Shown here one piece after another: positions 1 through 10,819 of a stretch of 64,000 nt of DNA (position 1 is its first letter; each line of letters opens with the position of its first letter). The stretch lies in assembly GCA_033557465.1 (NCBI GenBank), contig CM066035.1, positions 916,060,235 to 916,124,234 on the forward strand, in the 5' to 3' direction. The notes below the pieces were generated by a model that made no database searches, was not told the DNA's origin, and worked only from the letters and a program-made list of their open reading frames with translations. The stretch is from Ichthyophis bannanicus (Eukaryota; Chordata; Amphibia; Gymnophiona; Ichthyophiidae). Position numbers and translations under genes: made by a program.

Positions 1-62
1 AGTTTCTCGGTGGCACCCAGGGATCAGGTAGAGACAGTATCCATGACTCCGTATTTGCTGAG

Positions 63-1972
63 ATGATCCTGCCCAGCCCCACGGTCACCCCATTAAAGGT
101 GGCTGTGGATCCTGCATTCCAGCAGCGGATTCCCTCGCAGGTTGTTGCGGGGGAGGCGAGTGGAGGTCAGGGGCTGGGGGCCGGGGGGTCGGTTCCCCCC
201 CGCACCTTTGCAGAGGCCCTGAGGGGGTCTGGTATTGCTCCGGGGACTTCAGGTGGGGCTGGGGGGAGGGGGGTTTCCCAAGGGAGCGGTCCGGTGGGAG
301 GGGGAGGAGGTGGGGGAGGGTTCCGAGGGGTAGGGGGTGAGGCCCGACGGCGCAATGTGGCGCAGATCCGGTGGGCTGGGGAGGGGCCCCCTCCAGCCAG
401 GGAAAAGGTCTTGAGGATGGTCCTTGGGCTGGGGTTTCTCCCAGGAGATCTCTATGCCTTCATCCACATGAACAACACCATTGAGTATGATGTTAGTTTC
501 ATGCTGAGACGGGGGCTGGAGATTTTCTGGGACCGATACCAGCAGCAGAGGGGGCAGGGAGGGTGGGCTGACTTTCGTGTCTTGCCTATCTCTCGCCAGG
601 GGACAGTACCTGTAACCATCCTGGTTAGGAATGAGTCGCTCCCAGGGCAGGACATCCAGTTTTGGTTGTCGCGTCATGCGGTGCTTCTCGCACCCCTGGT
701 TAAGGGCGCTGGGCCCCTAGGGGTGTGGGACGGGTCGTGGAAGGGTAGAATCCGTTTGCGTGAGGTGGGAAATGTCGTGCAGCACGTGCCCTCGGCCGGT
801 TTCCTCGGTCGGGAATCGCTCTTGTGCTACTACCCACGGGCAACCTCGCGAGTGTCACCGCTGTGGCTCATTCCGTTATTTGAGCATGAACTGTCCCGAG
901 CAGGTCTGCACCCTTGTGGTAGAACGGGGTCACCACGCCTCGGCCGGGGTTTTTGTGCTTATTCGTTGTAACCTTTGCGGGGAGTTGGTCCACCCCTTTG
1001 CCCGCTGGCCCCTCCGCATCACACAATGGACCGGGGGGGGATGCAGTCGCCCACCTCGGGCTCCCTGTGCGGGAGGTGGTTGTGGAGGCCCCTCTCCCTC
1101 AGAGGAGTCCGGGGGCCCTAGGGTGGAGGAGTCCATTGAGCCGAGGGAGCCACCAGGGGGAGGGGATTTGGGTAGGAAGAGGAGAGGGTTGATGAGGTGG
1201 AGGTTGCTGTTTCACGGCAGGATAGTGGGTCGCGGGTGGTGTGCCACCTCAGGAATGGACCACTGTCCCTTCTAAGGGTGGCAAGTCCAAAAGGAAGAAA
1301 CGGGAGACATCCCCATTGCCGGATGAAGAGCCCGTGTTGGACATCAACCGTTTCATCTTTTTGGCTACTGATGCGGCTGAGGCGGATGAGGGCTTGCCTG
1401 TGGAGGCAGGGCCTCCTGTGCGGTGCTCGGAGCGGTTAGCGGCGGGAGCGGCCCCTCTTCCTCAGCGGCGGCCTCCGAAAATACCGAAGGCGCGCCACGG
1501 TCAGGGTCCTCAAATCAGTGTGGATACTGGCGCCCGACAGGTGAGGGAGGACGGGCTTTTGCCCCCGCAGTTGGGTGCTGGGTCTTCGCAGGAGCCCCCT
1601 GCTCACCCTGCCGTCCCGGCCTCCCCAGCGGGGGTGGGCACTGGTCCGTTGTCTCAGTCTTTGTCTGGGGAGGGGGGGGCAGCACCGGTGGTGGATCCCA
1701 CGGAGGAGATCATTCCTCCGACCCCTGACCTGTCTGTACCCCCTCGCCCCATGGGGGCTGGGTTAGCCCCTGCGACAGCTTTGCCTGGTGGTCCCGGGGG
1801 CACCAGCACCTCCTGGGGTGACAGGGTTGGGCAGGAGGAGGAGGAGATCCTCGAGGTGGTCGATGTGGACCGTGAGGAGTTGCTCCAGCTTGCGGGCTTG
1901 TCCTGCAAGCGGGATTCCGGGGATCCAGGGTTTGGTGAGAAGAGGAGGAAAGGGTCACTGCACACGAAATAG
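63..1972 (+). pseudogene. Tx1-like ORF1 (RNA-binding, CCHC knuckles), copy 1, frameshifted
   Basis: ORF1 of this LINE type binds element RNA. The N-terminal part (63 to about 830) is open in one frame: a glycine/proline-rich stretch, then a conserved block around AQIRW to LPGQDIQFWLSRHA. The zinc-knuckle region (about 850-1020) continues in another frame. There CHRCGSFRYLSMNC is a complete C-x2-C-x4-H-x4-C knuckle, the second knuckle is damaged, and the third (CNLCGELVHPFARW) has lost its last Cys. A third frame (1241-1972) carries the basic and proline-rich tail ending GEKRRKGSLHTK. At least two frameshifts make it non-functional. The stop TAG at 1970-1972 lies two bases before the ORF2 ATG at 1975. 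The true start may lie upstream of the window. Confidence 0.8.
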
Positions 1973-1974
1973 GC

Positions 1975-4900
1975 ATGGCGTGCACTCCTGCGTTCTCGTG
2001 CGCCACTATCAACGTGGCCAGCATTTTGACAGACCAGGCGCGGGCTACGGCCTATGATTTTCTTTCCACGAGCGGGCTGGATGTCATCTTTTTGCAGGAG
2101 ACCAGTCTCACCTCGCTCGCTAGCCTTCATCGGGCGAAGCGGGAGTGGAGGTGGGGGTCCTTCATAATGGTCACTTGCGGCCCAGCCCTACGCAGGAGTG
2201 GCGGTTTTGTTCACGTCTCACCGATTTCAGGTGCAGTATGTGTGGGAACTGGAGCAGGGCCGGTGTTTGCTCTTAGACGGCTACTGCGGGCCCCATCGGT
2301 TTCGTTTCGTGGTGGTCTACGACCCCCAGTCTAAGTTGGCGCGGAAGACCCTGTTTCGGGTCATCCGCCCCTACTTACACACCTCCCGTTTGTTGGTCCT
2401 CGCCGGGGATTTCAACACCACCACCCTGTTGCAGGACCGAGGGGGGGAGCGTTGCCCACCCAGTTACGAGGGCCTCTTTTTGGCCGAGATGACCCGGACG
2501 GCTGACCTAGTGGATGTCTTCCACCGGGCCTTTCCACGGTCGCCGGGTTTCACCTGCTACCATGGGACCTGCAGGAGTCGTATCGATCGGATATATGTGA
2601 GTGCCCGGGTGGAGTGTTCTCCTCCGCAGTTGCAGGCGGTTGACTTTTCGGACCACCGCGTCCTCTCCGTGTCCTTCTTGGCTAACCACGAGGAGCTCAG
2701 CAGGGGTCCTGGCCTGTGGCGACTGAATGTGCAGTTGTTGGGAACATCAGCGGTGGTCCAGGAGTTCTTGGCCTTTCTCGCAGACCAGGAGACCCTGTTG
2801 GGCATTTTTCCTTCCCGTGGCGCTTGGTGGGATGAGGTGAAGACGCGTGCCCGCGAACTCTTCCGCTCCCGGGGCACCTCCATTGCTCGGTCCCGCTACC
2901 TCACCTATACTGTCCTCCGGAGGTCGCTGGATCATTTGGTGTCCCGAGGGGCAGCGCGGGAGGAGGTGGAGGAGGTGCGCGTCCAGCTCCGTGGCCTGCT
3001 TTACGATCGCCACGCCTCCCTTTGCTTCGAGGGGGCGGCCGGTAGGGTCTCCCCCCCTGACCCCTTCCTAACTTGCAGGGAGAAGGTTCAGCGTAGGGAG
3101 GTGATGGCCCTGCGGGGCGCGGACGGCACCTTTCACACCTCTCAGGAGGACCTTTTACGTATGGTGGGGGAATACTTTTCCGACCTGTTTGGGGATCGTC
3201 CCGTAGACCTCACACGTATCCGTGAATATTTGGGCCTTCCCCCGGTGTATTCGGCTGTGGTTCAGGCACAGGTCGATGCACTGGCTGCTCCAATTCAGCA
3301 GGTGGAGGTAGAGCGGGCGATTCGTGCCATGCCGTTGGGGAAGGTGCCTGGGCGCGATGGGCTCCCGGTGGAGTTCTATCGTACTTTCATCGCCCAGCTG
3401 GCCCCCTTCCTGACCTCCCTATTTCAGGAGATCATGGATACGGGGTTTCTCCCGCGGTCATTTCGCGAGTCTGTCCTGTTGCTGCTCTCCAAGGGGACGG
3501 ATGATAGCTCTTTGGACTGTTGGCGGCCGCTCTCTCTGTTGAACGCGGACCGGAAGATCCTGGCCAAGTGTTTGGCCAACCGACTGGTGGAGGTGTCGGG
3601 TGTTTTGCTGTCACCTTCCCAGTATTGTTCGGTTCAAGGGAGAGGGGTTCTGGACGCCGCCGTCACGGTTCGGGAGATGGTCGAGAGAGAGGCCGGTCTG
3701 CTCAACGGGATCACTGGTTGGTCTCCTTGGATCAGTCCAAGGCTTTTGACCGGGTCAATCACCGGTACCTGTGGGTGGTGCTCCAGTACTTCGGCCTCCC
3801 CGCAGGTTTCCTCTTCGTCTTGCAGGTGCTGTACCGAGGGGGGGTGAGCTTCCCGTTTCTCAACGGGTGGCTCGGACGGCCTTTTCGTGTCGCCTCGGGG
3901 GTGCGGCAGGGGTGCCCTTTGAGCCCCCTGCTGTATGTTTTCTCCCTCGACCCTTTCCTCAGGAGACTGTCCTCGGGTGGGTTGCGAGGCCTGGAGGCGC
4001 CAGGTGCGTCTCCGGTGTCCGTCGTGGCCTACGCTGACGATGTCTCGGTTTACGTGGACGGCACCGAGGGGGTGGAGGCCCTGCGGGAGGCCGTGGAGGA
4101 GTACTCGGAGGTGGCCCACTCTGTTGTTAACCACAGCAAGTGCCAGACGCTGTGGTTGGGCCCCTCGGAGGCCTCCCCGCCTTCCTGCGCCCCCTTTCCT
4201 CCTCCTCCTCAGGGGGAGGTCCGCGTTTTGGGCCTCGTCTTTGGTTTCGGAGGACTGTGCGGTGTCCAATTGGGCTCGTTGTGTTGAGTCTGCACGGTGT
4301 CGGGTGCTGCGGTGGAGGGGGCGGCGGTATACGTTTGAGGAGAAGGTCACCCTCCTCAAGACGTTTCTGCTTCCCCCTCTTTCTGCACGTGGCCACGGTC
4401 TTCGTTTTCGTTCTTCCGTCGTCTTGTCAGGCGTCAGTTAGTGCTGTCTTTTTCTGCTTTCTGTGGGGTAACCGCATGAACCCTGTCCAGCGCAACATCG
4501 TTTGCCTGGGCCGGGAGCAGGGCGGTTTGGGTATGTTGCACCCCCTTGTCTTTCTGTCCGTCCTGTCTCTCGCGTTTCACCTGAATCGCATGCGGGAGGG
4601 GGGTGGGGTTTGGTGGGTGGCTTCCTACCGGGCATGGTATTCTCGCTTCTGGGAGCAGTGGGAGGGGGCGTCCTCGGTCCCACGTGTGCGTCGGAGCAGG
4701 GAACAGGCCCCATCGTATGTGTTTCAGATGGTGGGGCTCATTCGGCGGTGGGGGGTGACCGACCCGCTCGCCCAATCTCAAGGGCGGAAAAGGCTTGTAT
4801 CGGATGGTTCTCGCCTCCCACTTTCAACCACGGTGGGCCCTGCGGGACTGTCCGGCGGACGTGATGCAGCGGGGCCTTCAGCAGTTGAACTCCCCTCGGC

Positions 4901-5422
4901 TGCCGAAGAAAGTTCGGGATGTGGCCTGGTTGTCTTTCCACGGGCGTTTGTACGTGAGGGACAACCTCAAGTACAGGTCACAGGCCGAGCGGAACTGTCC
5001 GAGGGCGGGTTGTGAAGAGCAGCCGGAGACCATGGAGCATTTCCTCCGGCAGTGCCCATATAATGTGGAAGCCTGCCGGTTGGTGTCCGCTGCTCTTCAC
5101 CTGCCCGATCTTGCCCTCCTCACGTATGCGGAGTGGGTGTACGGGGCCTGGTCCTTTCCCCCCAAGGCAGGACTCCGAGACCCTCTACCTCGTCACGGCC
5201 GTAGTGCGCTACCACCTGTGGCGTGCGCGCGGTTATGCCTCGGCCCGGGGGTTGGTCCTGCCCCTCGACGAGGTGGTGCGGGACATTCTGGAGGACGTGT
5301 CCGGCATGGCGCAACGCGAAAGGAGGGTGGTTGCGGCCCATCGTTGGGAGCGTCTGTGGCGTCACCTCACCCTCCCCCCCCGGTTAACCCCGGGGTGGTG
5401 GGGGGGGGGTTGGCTAGCCTAA
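1975..5422 (+). pseudogene. Tx1-like ORF2 (endonuclease-reverse transcriptase), copy 1, multiply frameshifted
   Basis: ORF2 would nick the target and reverse-transcribe the element RNA. The APE-type endonuclease spans about 1975-2690. It includes FLQET, GDFNTTTL, SRIDRIYV and SDHRVLSVSF, the last holding the catalytic His region. The RT spans about 3300-4150, with GKVPGRDGLPVEFY, LDQSKAFDRV, SGVRQGCPLSPLLY and the catalytic YADD in AYADDVSVYVDG near 4030. A C-terminal Cys/His motif (CPRAGCEEQPETMEHF, then C) sits near 5000-5060. The frame changes near 2200, 3690-3720, 4200-4250, 4790 and 5160. The copy 2 counterpart is less broken. ORF2 begins two bases after the ORF1 stop. Confidence 0.85.
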
Positions 5423-6390
5423 TAGGTCCCTGGGGGGGTGGGGGGGCCGGGGAGCCCTCATGGCCGTGGGGGGGAGGTGGTAACAGCTGGCCGTCCCTCC
5501 TTTGTGCATCCTGCTCCACCATTCAGCATCCCCGGGTTTTGTTGCTTTGTTTTGGTTTGGTTTGCTTATGTTTCTATTGTTTTATTATATTGATTTGTTT
5601 ATTTGTTGGTGGGTTTTTGTTGGGGGTTTGGGGCTGGGTGTACCTTTTGCTGTTTCATTTGTTTGTGTTGGGTGGGTGTGGTTTATTTATGGGAGGATGG
5701 TATGTGTGGGGAGGGGGTTTTGTGGGTGGTTTGGGGGTGTGTGTGGGTGGGTTTGGTTTGGGGTGGAGGGTGGGGGTGTGTTGTTCATTTGTATTGTGGG
5801 ATTGTTGAGGGGGATGTTTTTTGGGGGGAGGTGGGTGGGTTTGGGTGGAGAATGGGGGTGAGCTTTTATTGTATATTGTGGGTTTGTTGAGGGGAATGTT
5901 TTGGGGGGAGGTGGGTGGGGGTGGGGATTTGTGGGGAATATCATTTGTTTGTATGGGACTATGTTGGGTATTGTAGGGGGGTGGGTGTTTGGTTGGGGTG
6001 GGATATGATTTGTTGTTATGTTCCTGTTTTTTGTTTTCCTGGGTTGCGGGGGCGGGTTGGGGGACCTGGGACTGTTTCGCCCCCCGGACATTATTGGGTT
6101 TGTTTACTTTCTGTTGGGGTGGGTGGGGCCTTGAGGGGGGTTTTGCGTTTGGACATTGGACATTTTATGGACTGCTCTTTGGACGCTGTTTGGGGGGGTT
6201 GGGCACGGGGGTTTGGTTTGCTGGGTGTGGTGGTGGGTTGGGGTGGGTCACGGGGGGAGGGTGGTTTTGATTCTTTGTTTGTGCTTTGTCGGGGTGGGTG
6301 GGGGTTTTTGGGGGGTATGGGACTGTTTTGGGTTTGTTTGTCTTTCATTTGATTCTGTATATTGTTGCTTGTTTTCCATTAAAAATTTCC
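5423..6390 (+). other. Tx1-like 3' UTR, copy 1, G/T-rich
   Basis: This is a non-coding tail of almost pure G/T composition with dozens of G runs of three or more. It contains two partly repeated blocks near 5780-5835 and 5860-5920 (GATGTTTTTTGGGGGGAGG and GAATGTTTTGGGGGGAGG). It ends TTGCTTGTTTTCCATTAAAAATTTCC. Open frames here are artefacts of composition. Copy 2 has the matching region at 14310-14973 and 16068-16145. Confidence 0.75.
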
Positions 6391-8746
6391 CCAGATAGGA
6401 CTGCACATGGCCAGGGAGAAGGGACCCACATGCCCGGAGGATTGGGCCTGCTACCCCCTGGAGAAGGCTCGCTTCTCCTTCCTAGGCAGGGTGTGGAGGT
6501 TGGGTGGAGGCAGGGAGAGGCCCTGGGGAGGCCCTGGAGTGTTGTATCGAGCTCCTCCACCAGTGCAGGGGGCGGCGGGGTCCACCCTCCACCTTGGGTC
6601 CTGGAGGAGGCCTCTACCTCCTTCAGTGAGGATGAGGATGGAGAGTCGGGCCTGCCGCCCTTCCAGGAGCCGGCTAGGGCCCCGGAAGAGGTTGTGGCAG
6701 TGGTGCGACAGCTCCGGGGTCTCCAGGAGGAGGCGGCCCAGCTGCAAGCCCGGTTTCCCACCTGGAGAGCCTGCAGGCCACCATTCCTGGTACGGAGTGG
6801 GTGGCCTATAAAAAGTATCTGAAGGAGGTGAAGCGGGCCTTGAAGGCCAAGTACCGAGGGATTGCCTACTTGAAGAACCAGGGTTGTGGGTCCCTCACTG
6901 AGGTATACCACAATCGTGATCATTGGGCCAACATGGGGACTGCAGTCCAGGGGAGACCCCCGGGGGCGGGTAGGCCTGTTGGACAGAAACGGTCCCACTA
7001 TGTGCCCTTGCAATTTCAGCCTGTTGTGAGGGGAGAAGAGAGCTCCATGCACTTACAGTCTAATGAATTGTGGTCCGGGGACCCTTACCTCAAGCTGCGC
7101 GGCGCTGGTCGAAGTCTGGCTGTCGAGTCCAAGGGTGTTGGGGCTGTCGTGTCTGGATTGCTGGATCCTGTGGTACACAATGGCGCCTGGGCGTTCCAGG
7201 GAGGGGTCTCGGCCCGCCAGAGTGTGCTGGTACCTGGAATAGCATCGCATTTTTCCACAAGTATGCAGATGCTGGATTCGTGCAGAGCAGACCCGGGAAC
7301 GGAGGGGGGGCTCAGCGGCGTCGATCCCTCCCATCAGCAAGCCCTTTCCGCCGTTTCTCCTGCCCTCACGACATCATTGAGCGTTGCTGGGATTCCCCAA
7401 GATGGCCGCCGGGGAGTTCACGGTGACGTCAGGCTTCTCACCGTCCGTACCGATGAGAGGGTTGCCCCGATGGAGGAGGTGTCTGCAGGGCTTCCCCCAG
7501 CCCGATCGAGCATCCAAGATGGCCACCGCAAGCTGGGTGACGTCACTTCCGGGTCCACCCGGAAGTATGGAGAAAGCCGCGATTCTGCCTCTGCCCTGCC
7601 GAAGGAGCACCGGTGGCGGTCTGCAGAGGCTTTGCTGGACCTCCCCCAACAGTCTTCCACAGGAGGGGTCCCTCGAGTTGGCGATTTGCTTCCGGATGGG
7701 TTTTCACAGCGTCGGGGATCAGCGGACTCTGTGCTGGATCTTCACAGGGTTCTTTCGCCGCAGCCACTACTGGATGTTCTTTGAGGACTTGGGGTGGGGA
7801 GGCTGTTGTGGGTACAGATTCCCCTGTCTTGGCTGCCCTTCCGGCTCCTAGACGGCTGCAGGATGGCCGCCCATTTTTTCCAGAGGTGGCTGTCTGGCGT
7901 CGGAAGGGAGCCAGGAAGGGGAAGGAGCAGGGTCAGCATAGTCTCCCTTTGGCTGGGGTCCCGTGGGGGGGCCGGAAGAATGCTCACCCATTATCTTTGG
8001 CGGGTATGGTAGCAGAGCGGGATGCACGGGCTTCTCTGCAGTTTTCGTCTCTTCGGCAGCCCATGCAATTGGGAACACAGCTTTCTACTCCGGATGCTGC
8101 AAGAGGGGCCGAGGGGGGCCTGGCTCGCGGGGGGGACTGTCTCCCCTCCACTGGAGTCTTGGCTGCTGGACTACAAGTTTCTGATCTCTGTGCTGCTGCT
8201 GGCACCGGCAATGAGGTAAGAACTGGGCTTGGTGGAGGACAGCAGGGAGGGGGTTTTAGAGGTTTGCCCTTGTCATCAGGAGCACCTGTATTGGTGTTAC
8301 AGGGTCCTGCTTTGTTGGAGGGAGGTTCTGCCTTATTGCCGGGAGCCCTGCAAAAGGGAGCAGAGGTTGGTGAACTGGGTGGAGGCTCTGTACCTGGGGC
8401 GTCCGCTGCTCTTGTTCTGGAGCACGGGACTCCCGTGGTTGTAGGGGAGCGGGAGAGGGGACGATTGGCTCTCCAGTGGGAGGGGGGGTAGTGGTTGTCT
8501 CGGGTGGGGAACGGGAGCCGCTGTCTGAGGGGATGGGGGATGGGATAGCGCCTGGGAGCCCCAGGACGGGGGAGGGACCGTATAGCTCCCCAGTCCTGGT
8601 GGCCGAGACACAGGAAGGGGTGACGGGTGTGGGAACACATGGTAAGGTTGTTGGGGGGTTCCCAGGTATACCTAACATCACAGAGGAACAATTGCATGAT
8701 GCCCTTCTATTAGCCCTCGAAACCCCGGAAGGCCCTAAAGGGGCTT
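6391..8746 (+). pseudogene. Tx1-like copy 2 5' region with unassigned coding-like stretches
   Basis: About 2.4 kb precedes the recognisable ORF1. From about 6560 to 6755 one frame reads as a plausible acidic, helical protein (STSFSEDEDGESGLPPFQEP, then EEVVAVVRQLRGLQEEAAQL). It continues after a frameshift near 6757 in a basic stretch (GTEWVAYKKYLKEVKRALKA, then YRGIAYLKNQG) to about 6960. Beyond that, frames at 6960-7784, 7790-8491 and 8476-8775 stay open but are low in complexity. I do not recognise a domain. It could be an upstream ORF or N-terminal ORF1 extension of this LINE, or the remnant of another element or gene picked up at the 5' end. The first 66 bases of the window fall in the same region of copy 1, so that copy does not help. 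Confidence 0.4.
7398..7566 (+). promoter_or_regulatory. Candidate internal promoter: YY1, CRE and ETS-like sites
   Basis: Direct motif reading gives CAAGATGGCCGCC at 7398-7410 and CAAGATGGCCACC at 7515-7527, both YY1-like. It gives TGACGTCA at 7424-7431 and at 7538-7545, perfect CRE palindromes. It gives the inverted ETS-like pair ACTTCCGGGT (7545-7554) and ACCCGGAAGT (7557-7566), which are exact reverse complements with a 2-base spacer. A third YY1-like core, GGATGGCCGCCCATTTT, starts at 7861. Mammalian L1 promoters use a YY1 site of this type. That this cluster drives the Tx1-like element is inference. Confidence 0.5.
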
Positions 8747-10817
8747 TTGCGGCACTTCGGGGGGGGACAGGTTAGGGAGGTCCCATCGGATAGGATGGAG
8801 GGAGGGGAACCGGAGTGGACAGGGGTCGCCTCGGAGGGCGGCAGGGGGAGCATCCCTGATTCTCTCTTGGCGGAGATGGAGCTCCCCGATCCCACTGTCG
8901 CTCCATTGGCGGCGGCTGGGGATCCTGAGCCACAACAGCGGCCTCTCTCACAGGCTGTTGAGGGAGAGGGGAGGGGAGGGGAGTTGAGGGGCTGGAGGCA
9001 GGGGGGGGTCGGTTCCTCCTCGTACTTTTGCAGAGGCCCTGAGGGGGTCTGGTGCTGGTACCGGGACCTCTGGTGGAGCAGGGAGGAGGGGGGTTCCCCA
9101 AGAGATGGGTCCTGGGGGCGGGGGAGGAAGTGGGGGGGGTTCCGAGGGGTAGGGGGTGAGGTCCGACGGCGCAATGTGGCGCAGATCCGGTGGGCCAGGG
9201 AGGGGCCCCCTCCGGCCAGGGAAAATGTCTTGAGGATGGTCCTTGGGCTGGGGTTTCTCCCGGGAGATCTCTATGCCTTCATCCACATGAACAACACCAT
9301 CGAGTATGATGTTAGTTTCATGCTGAGACGGGGGCTGGAGATTTTCTGGGACCGATACCAGCAGCAGAGGGGGCAGGGTGGGTGGGCCGACTTTCGTGTT
9401 GTGCCTATCTCTCGCCAGGGGGCGGTACCTGTGACCATCCTGGTTAGGAATGAGTCGCTCCCAGGGCAGGACATCCAGTTTTGATTGTCGCGTCATGCAG
9501 TGCTTCTCGCACCCCTGGTTAAGGGCGCTGGGCCCCTAGGGGTGTGGGACGGGTCGTGGAAGGGTAAGATCCGTTTGCGTGAGGTGGGAAATGATGTGCA
9601 GCACGTGCCCTCGGCCGGTTTCCTCGGTCTGGATCACATCTTGTGCTACTACCCCGGGCAACCTCGCGAGTGTCACCGCTGTGGCTCATTCAGGCATCTG
9701 AGCATGACCTGTCCCGAACAGGTCTGCACCCGTTGTGGTGGACGGGGTCACGCCTCGGCCGGGTGTTTGCTCATCAGGTGCACCCTTTGCGGGGAGTTGG
9801 GCCACCCCTTTGCCCGCTGCCCCTCCGCATCATACAATGGACCGGGGGGGGGGGATGTCGTCGCCCCACCTCGGGCTCCTGTGCGGGAGGAGGGTGTGGA
9901 GGACCCTCTCCCGCAGGAGGAGTCTGGGGGCCCTAGGGTGGAGGAGGCCATTGAGCTGAGGGAGCAACCAGGGGGAGAGATTTGGGTAGGATGGAGGAGA
10001 GGGTTAATGTGGTGGAGGTAGATGTTTCACGACAGGATAGGGGGTCGCGGGTGGAGCCACCTCAGGAATGGACTACTGTCCCTCCTAAGGGTGGAAAGGC
10101 TAAAAGGAAGAAACGGGAGACATCCCCATTGTTGGATGAAGAGCCCGTGTTGGACATCAACCGTTTCATCTTCTTGGCTGCTGATGCGACTGAGGCGGAT
10201 GAGGGCTTGCCTGTGGAGGCAGGGCCTCCTGTGTGGCGCTCGGTGCGGTTAGCGGCGGAGGCGGCCCCTCTTCCTCAGCGGCGGCCTCCGAAAATACCGA
10301 AGGCGCGCCGTAGTCAGGGTCCTCCAAAAAGTGTGGATACTGGCGCCCGGCTTTCGGTGGTAGCCCTGGAGAGGCTGTCGGGACGGGTGAGGGAGGACGG
10401 GCTTTTGCCTCCACGGTTGGGTGCTGGGCCTTCACAGGAGCCCCCTGCTGACCCGGCCGTCCCGGCCTCCCCCGCGGGGGTGGGCACTGTTCTGTTGTCT
10501 CAGTCTCTGTCCGGGGAGGGGGGGCAGCACCGGTGGTGGACCCCACAGAGGAGATCATTCCTCTGACCCCTGACCTGTCTGTGCCCCCTCGCCCCATGGG
10601 GGCTGGGTTAGCCCCTGCGACAGCTTTGCCTGGTGGTCCCGGGGGCACCAGCACCCCTTGGGGTGACAGGGTCGGGCGGGAGGAGGAGGAGATCCTCGAG
10701 GTGGTCGACGTGGATCCCGAGGAGTTGCTCCAGCTTGCGGGCTTGTCCTGCAAGCGGGATTCTGGGGATCCAGGGGTTGGTGAGAAGAGGAGGAAAGGGA
10801 CACTGCACACGAAATAG
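8747..10817 (+). pseudogene. Tx1-like ORF1, copy 2, nonsense and frameshift mutations
   Basis: Same protein as in copy 1 and better preserved in the nucleic-acid-binding part. Three complete CCHC knuckles lie in one frame at about 9670-9835: CHRCGSFRHLSMTC, CTRCGGRGHASAGC and CTLCGELGHPFARC, each C-x2-C-x4-H-x4-C. Upstream is the conserved block from AQIRWAREG to SLPGQDIQF. There a TGA at 9482-9484 replaces the Trp codon of copy 1. The Gly/Pro-rich N-terminal part (about 8990-9140) is out of frame relative to copy 1. The tail moves to another frame near 9990-10020 and again near 10530, ending LHTK and TAG at 10815-10817. The start at 8747 is only the first ATG of this open stretch. Confidence 0.8.
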
Positions 10818-10819
10818 GC

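Larger units (their letters stand above)
1..6390 (+). mobile_element. Tx1-like LINE, copy 1 (5' end outside window)
   Basis: This is a non-LTR retrotransposon of the L1/Tx1 group. It has ORF1 with CCHC knuckles, then ORF2 with an APE-type endonuclease and a reverse transcriptase, then a guanine/thymine-rich 3' UTR of about 1 kb ending near 6390 in ATTAAAAATTTCC. A second copy, clearly homologous along its length, follows directly in the same orientation. The copy is dead: both reading frames carry several frameshifts. It lies inside DIRS-B1, whose sequence resumes after the second copy. The clade call rests on gene order and motifs, not on a search. Confidence 0.85.

Noticed and set aside
3634..4359. 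241-codon minus-strand open frame
   Set aside because: Complement of the Tx1-like RT domain, whose plus-strand motifs (including YADD) are clear.
5502..6352. Membrane-protein-like frames rich in Trp, Gly, Val and Phe
   Set aside because: Produced by the G/T-rich 3' UTR of the Tx1-like element; no conserved motif.
7984..8697. 237-codon minus-strand proline-rich frame
   Set aside because: Low-complexity complement of a GC-rich region; no domain.
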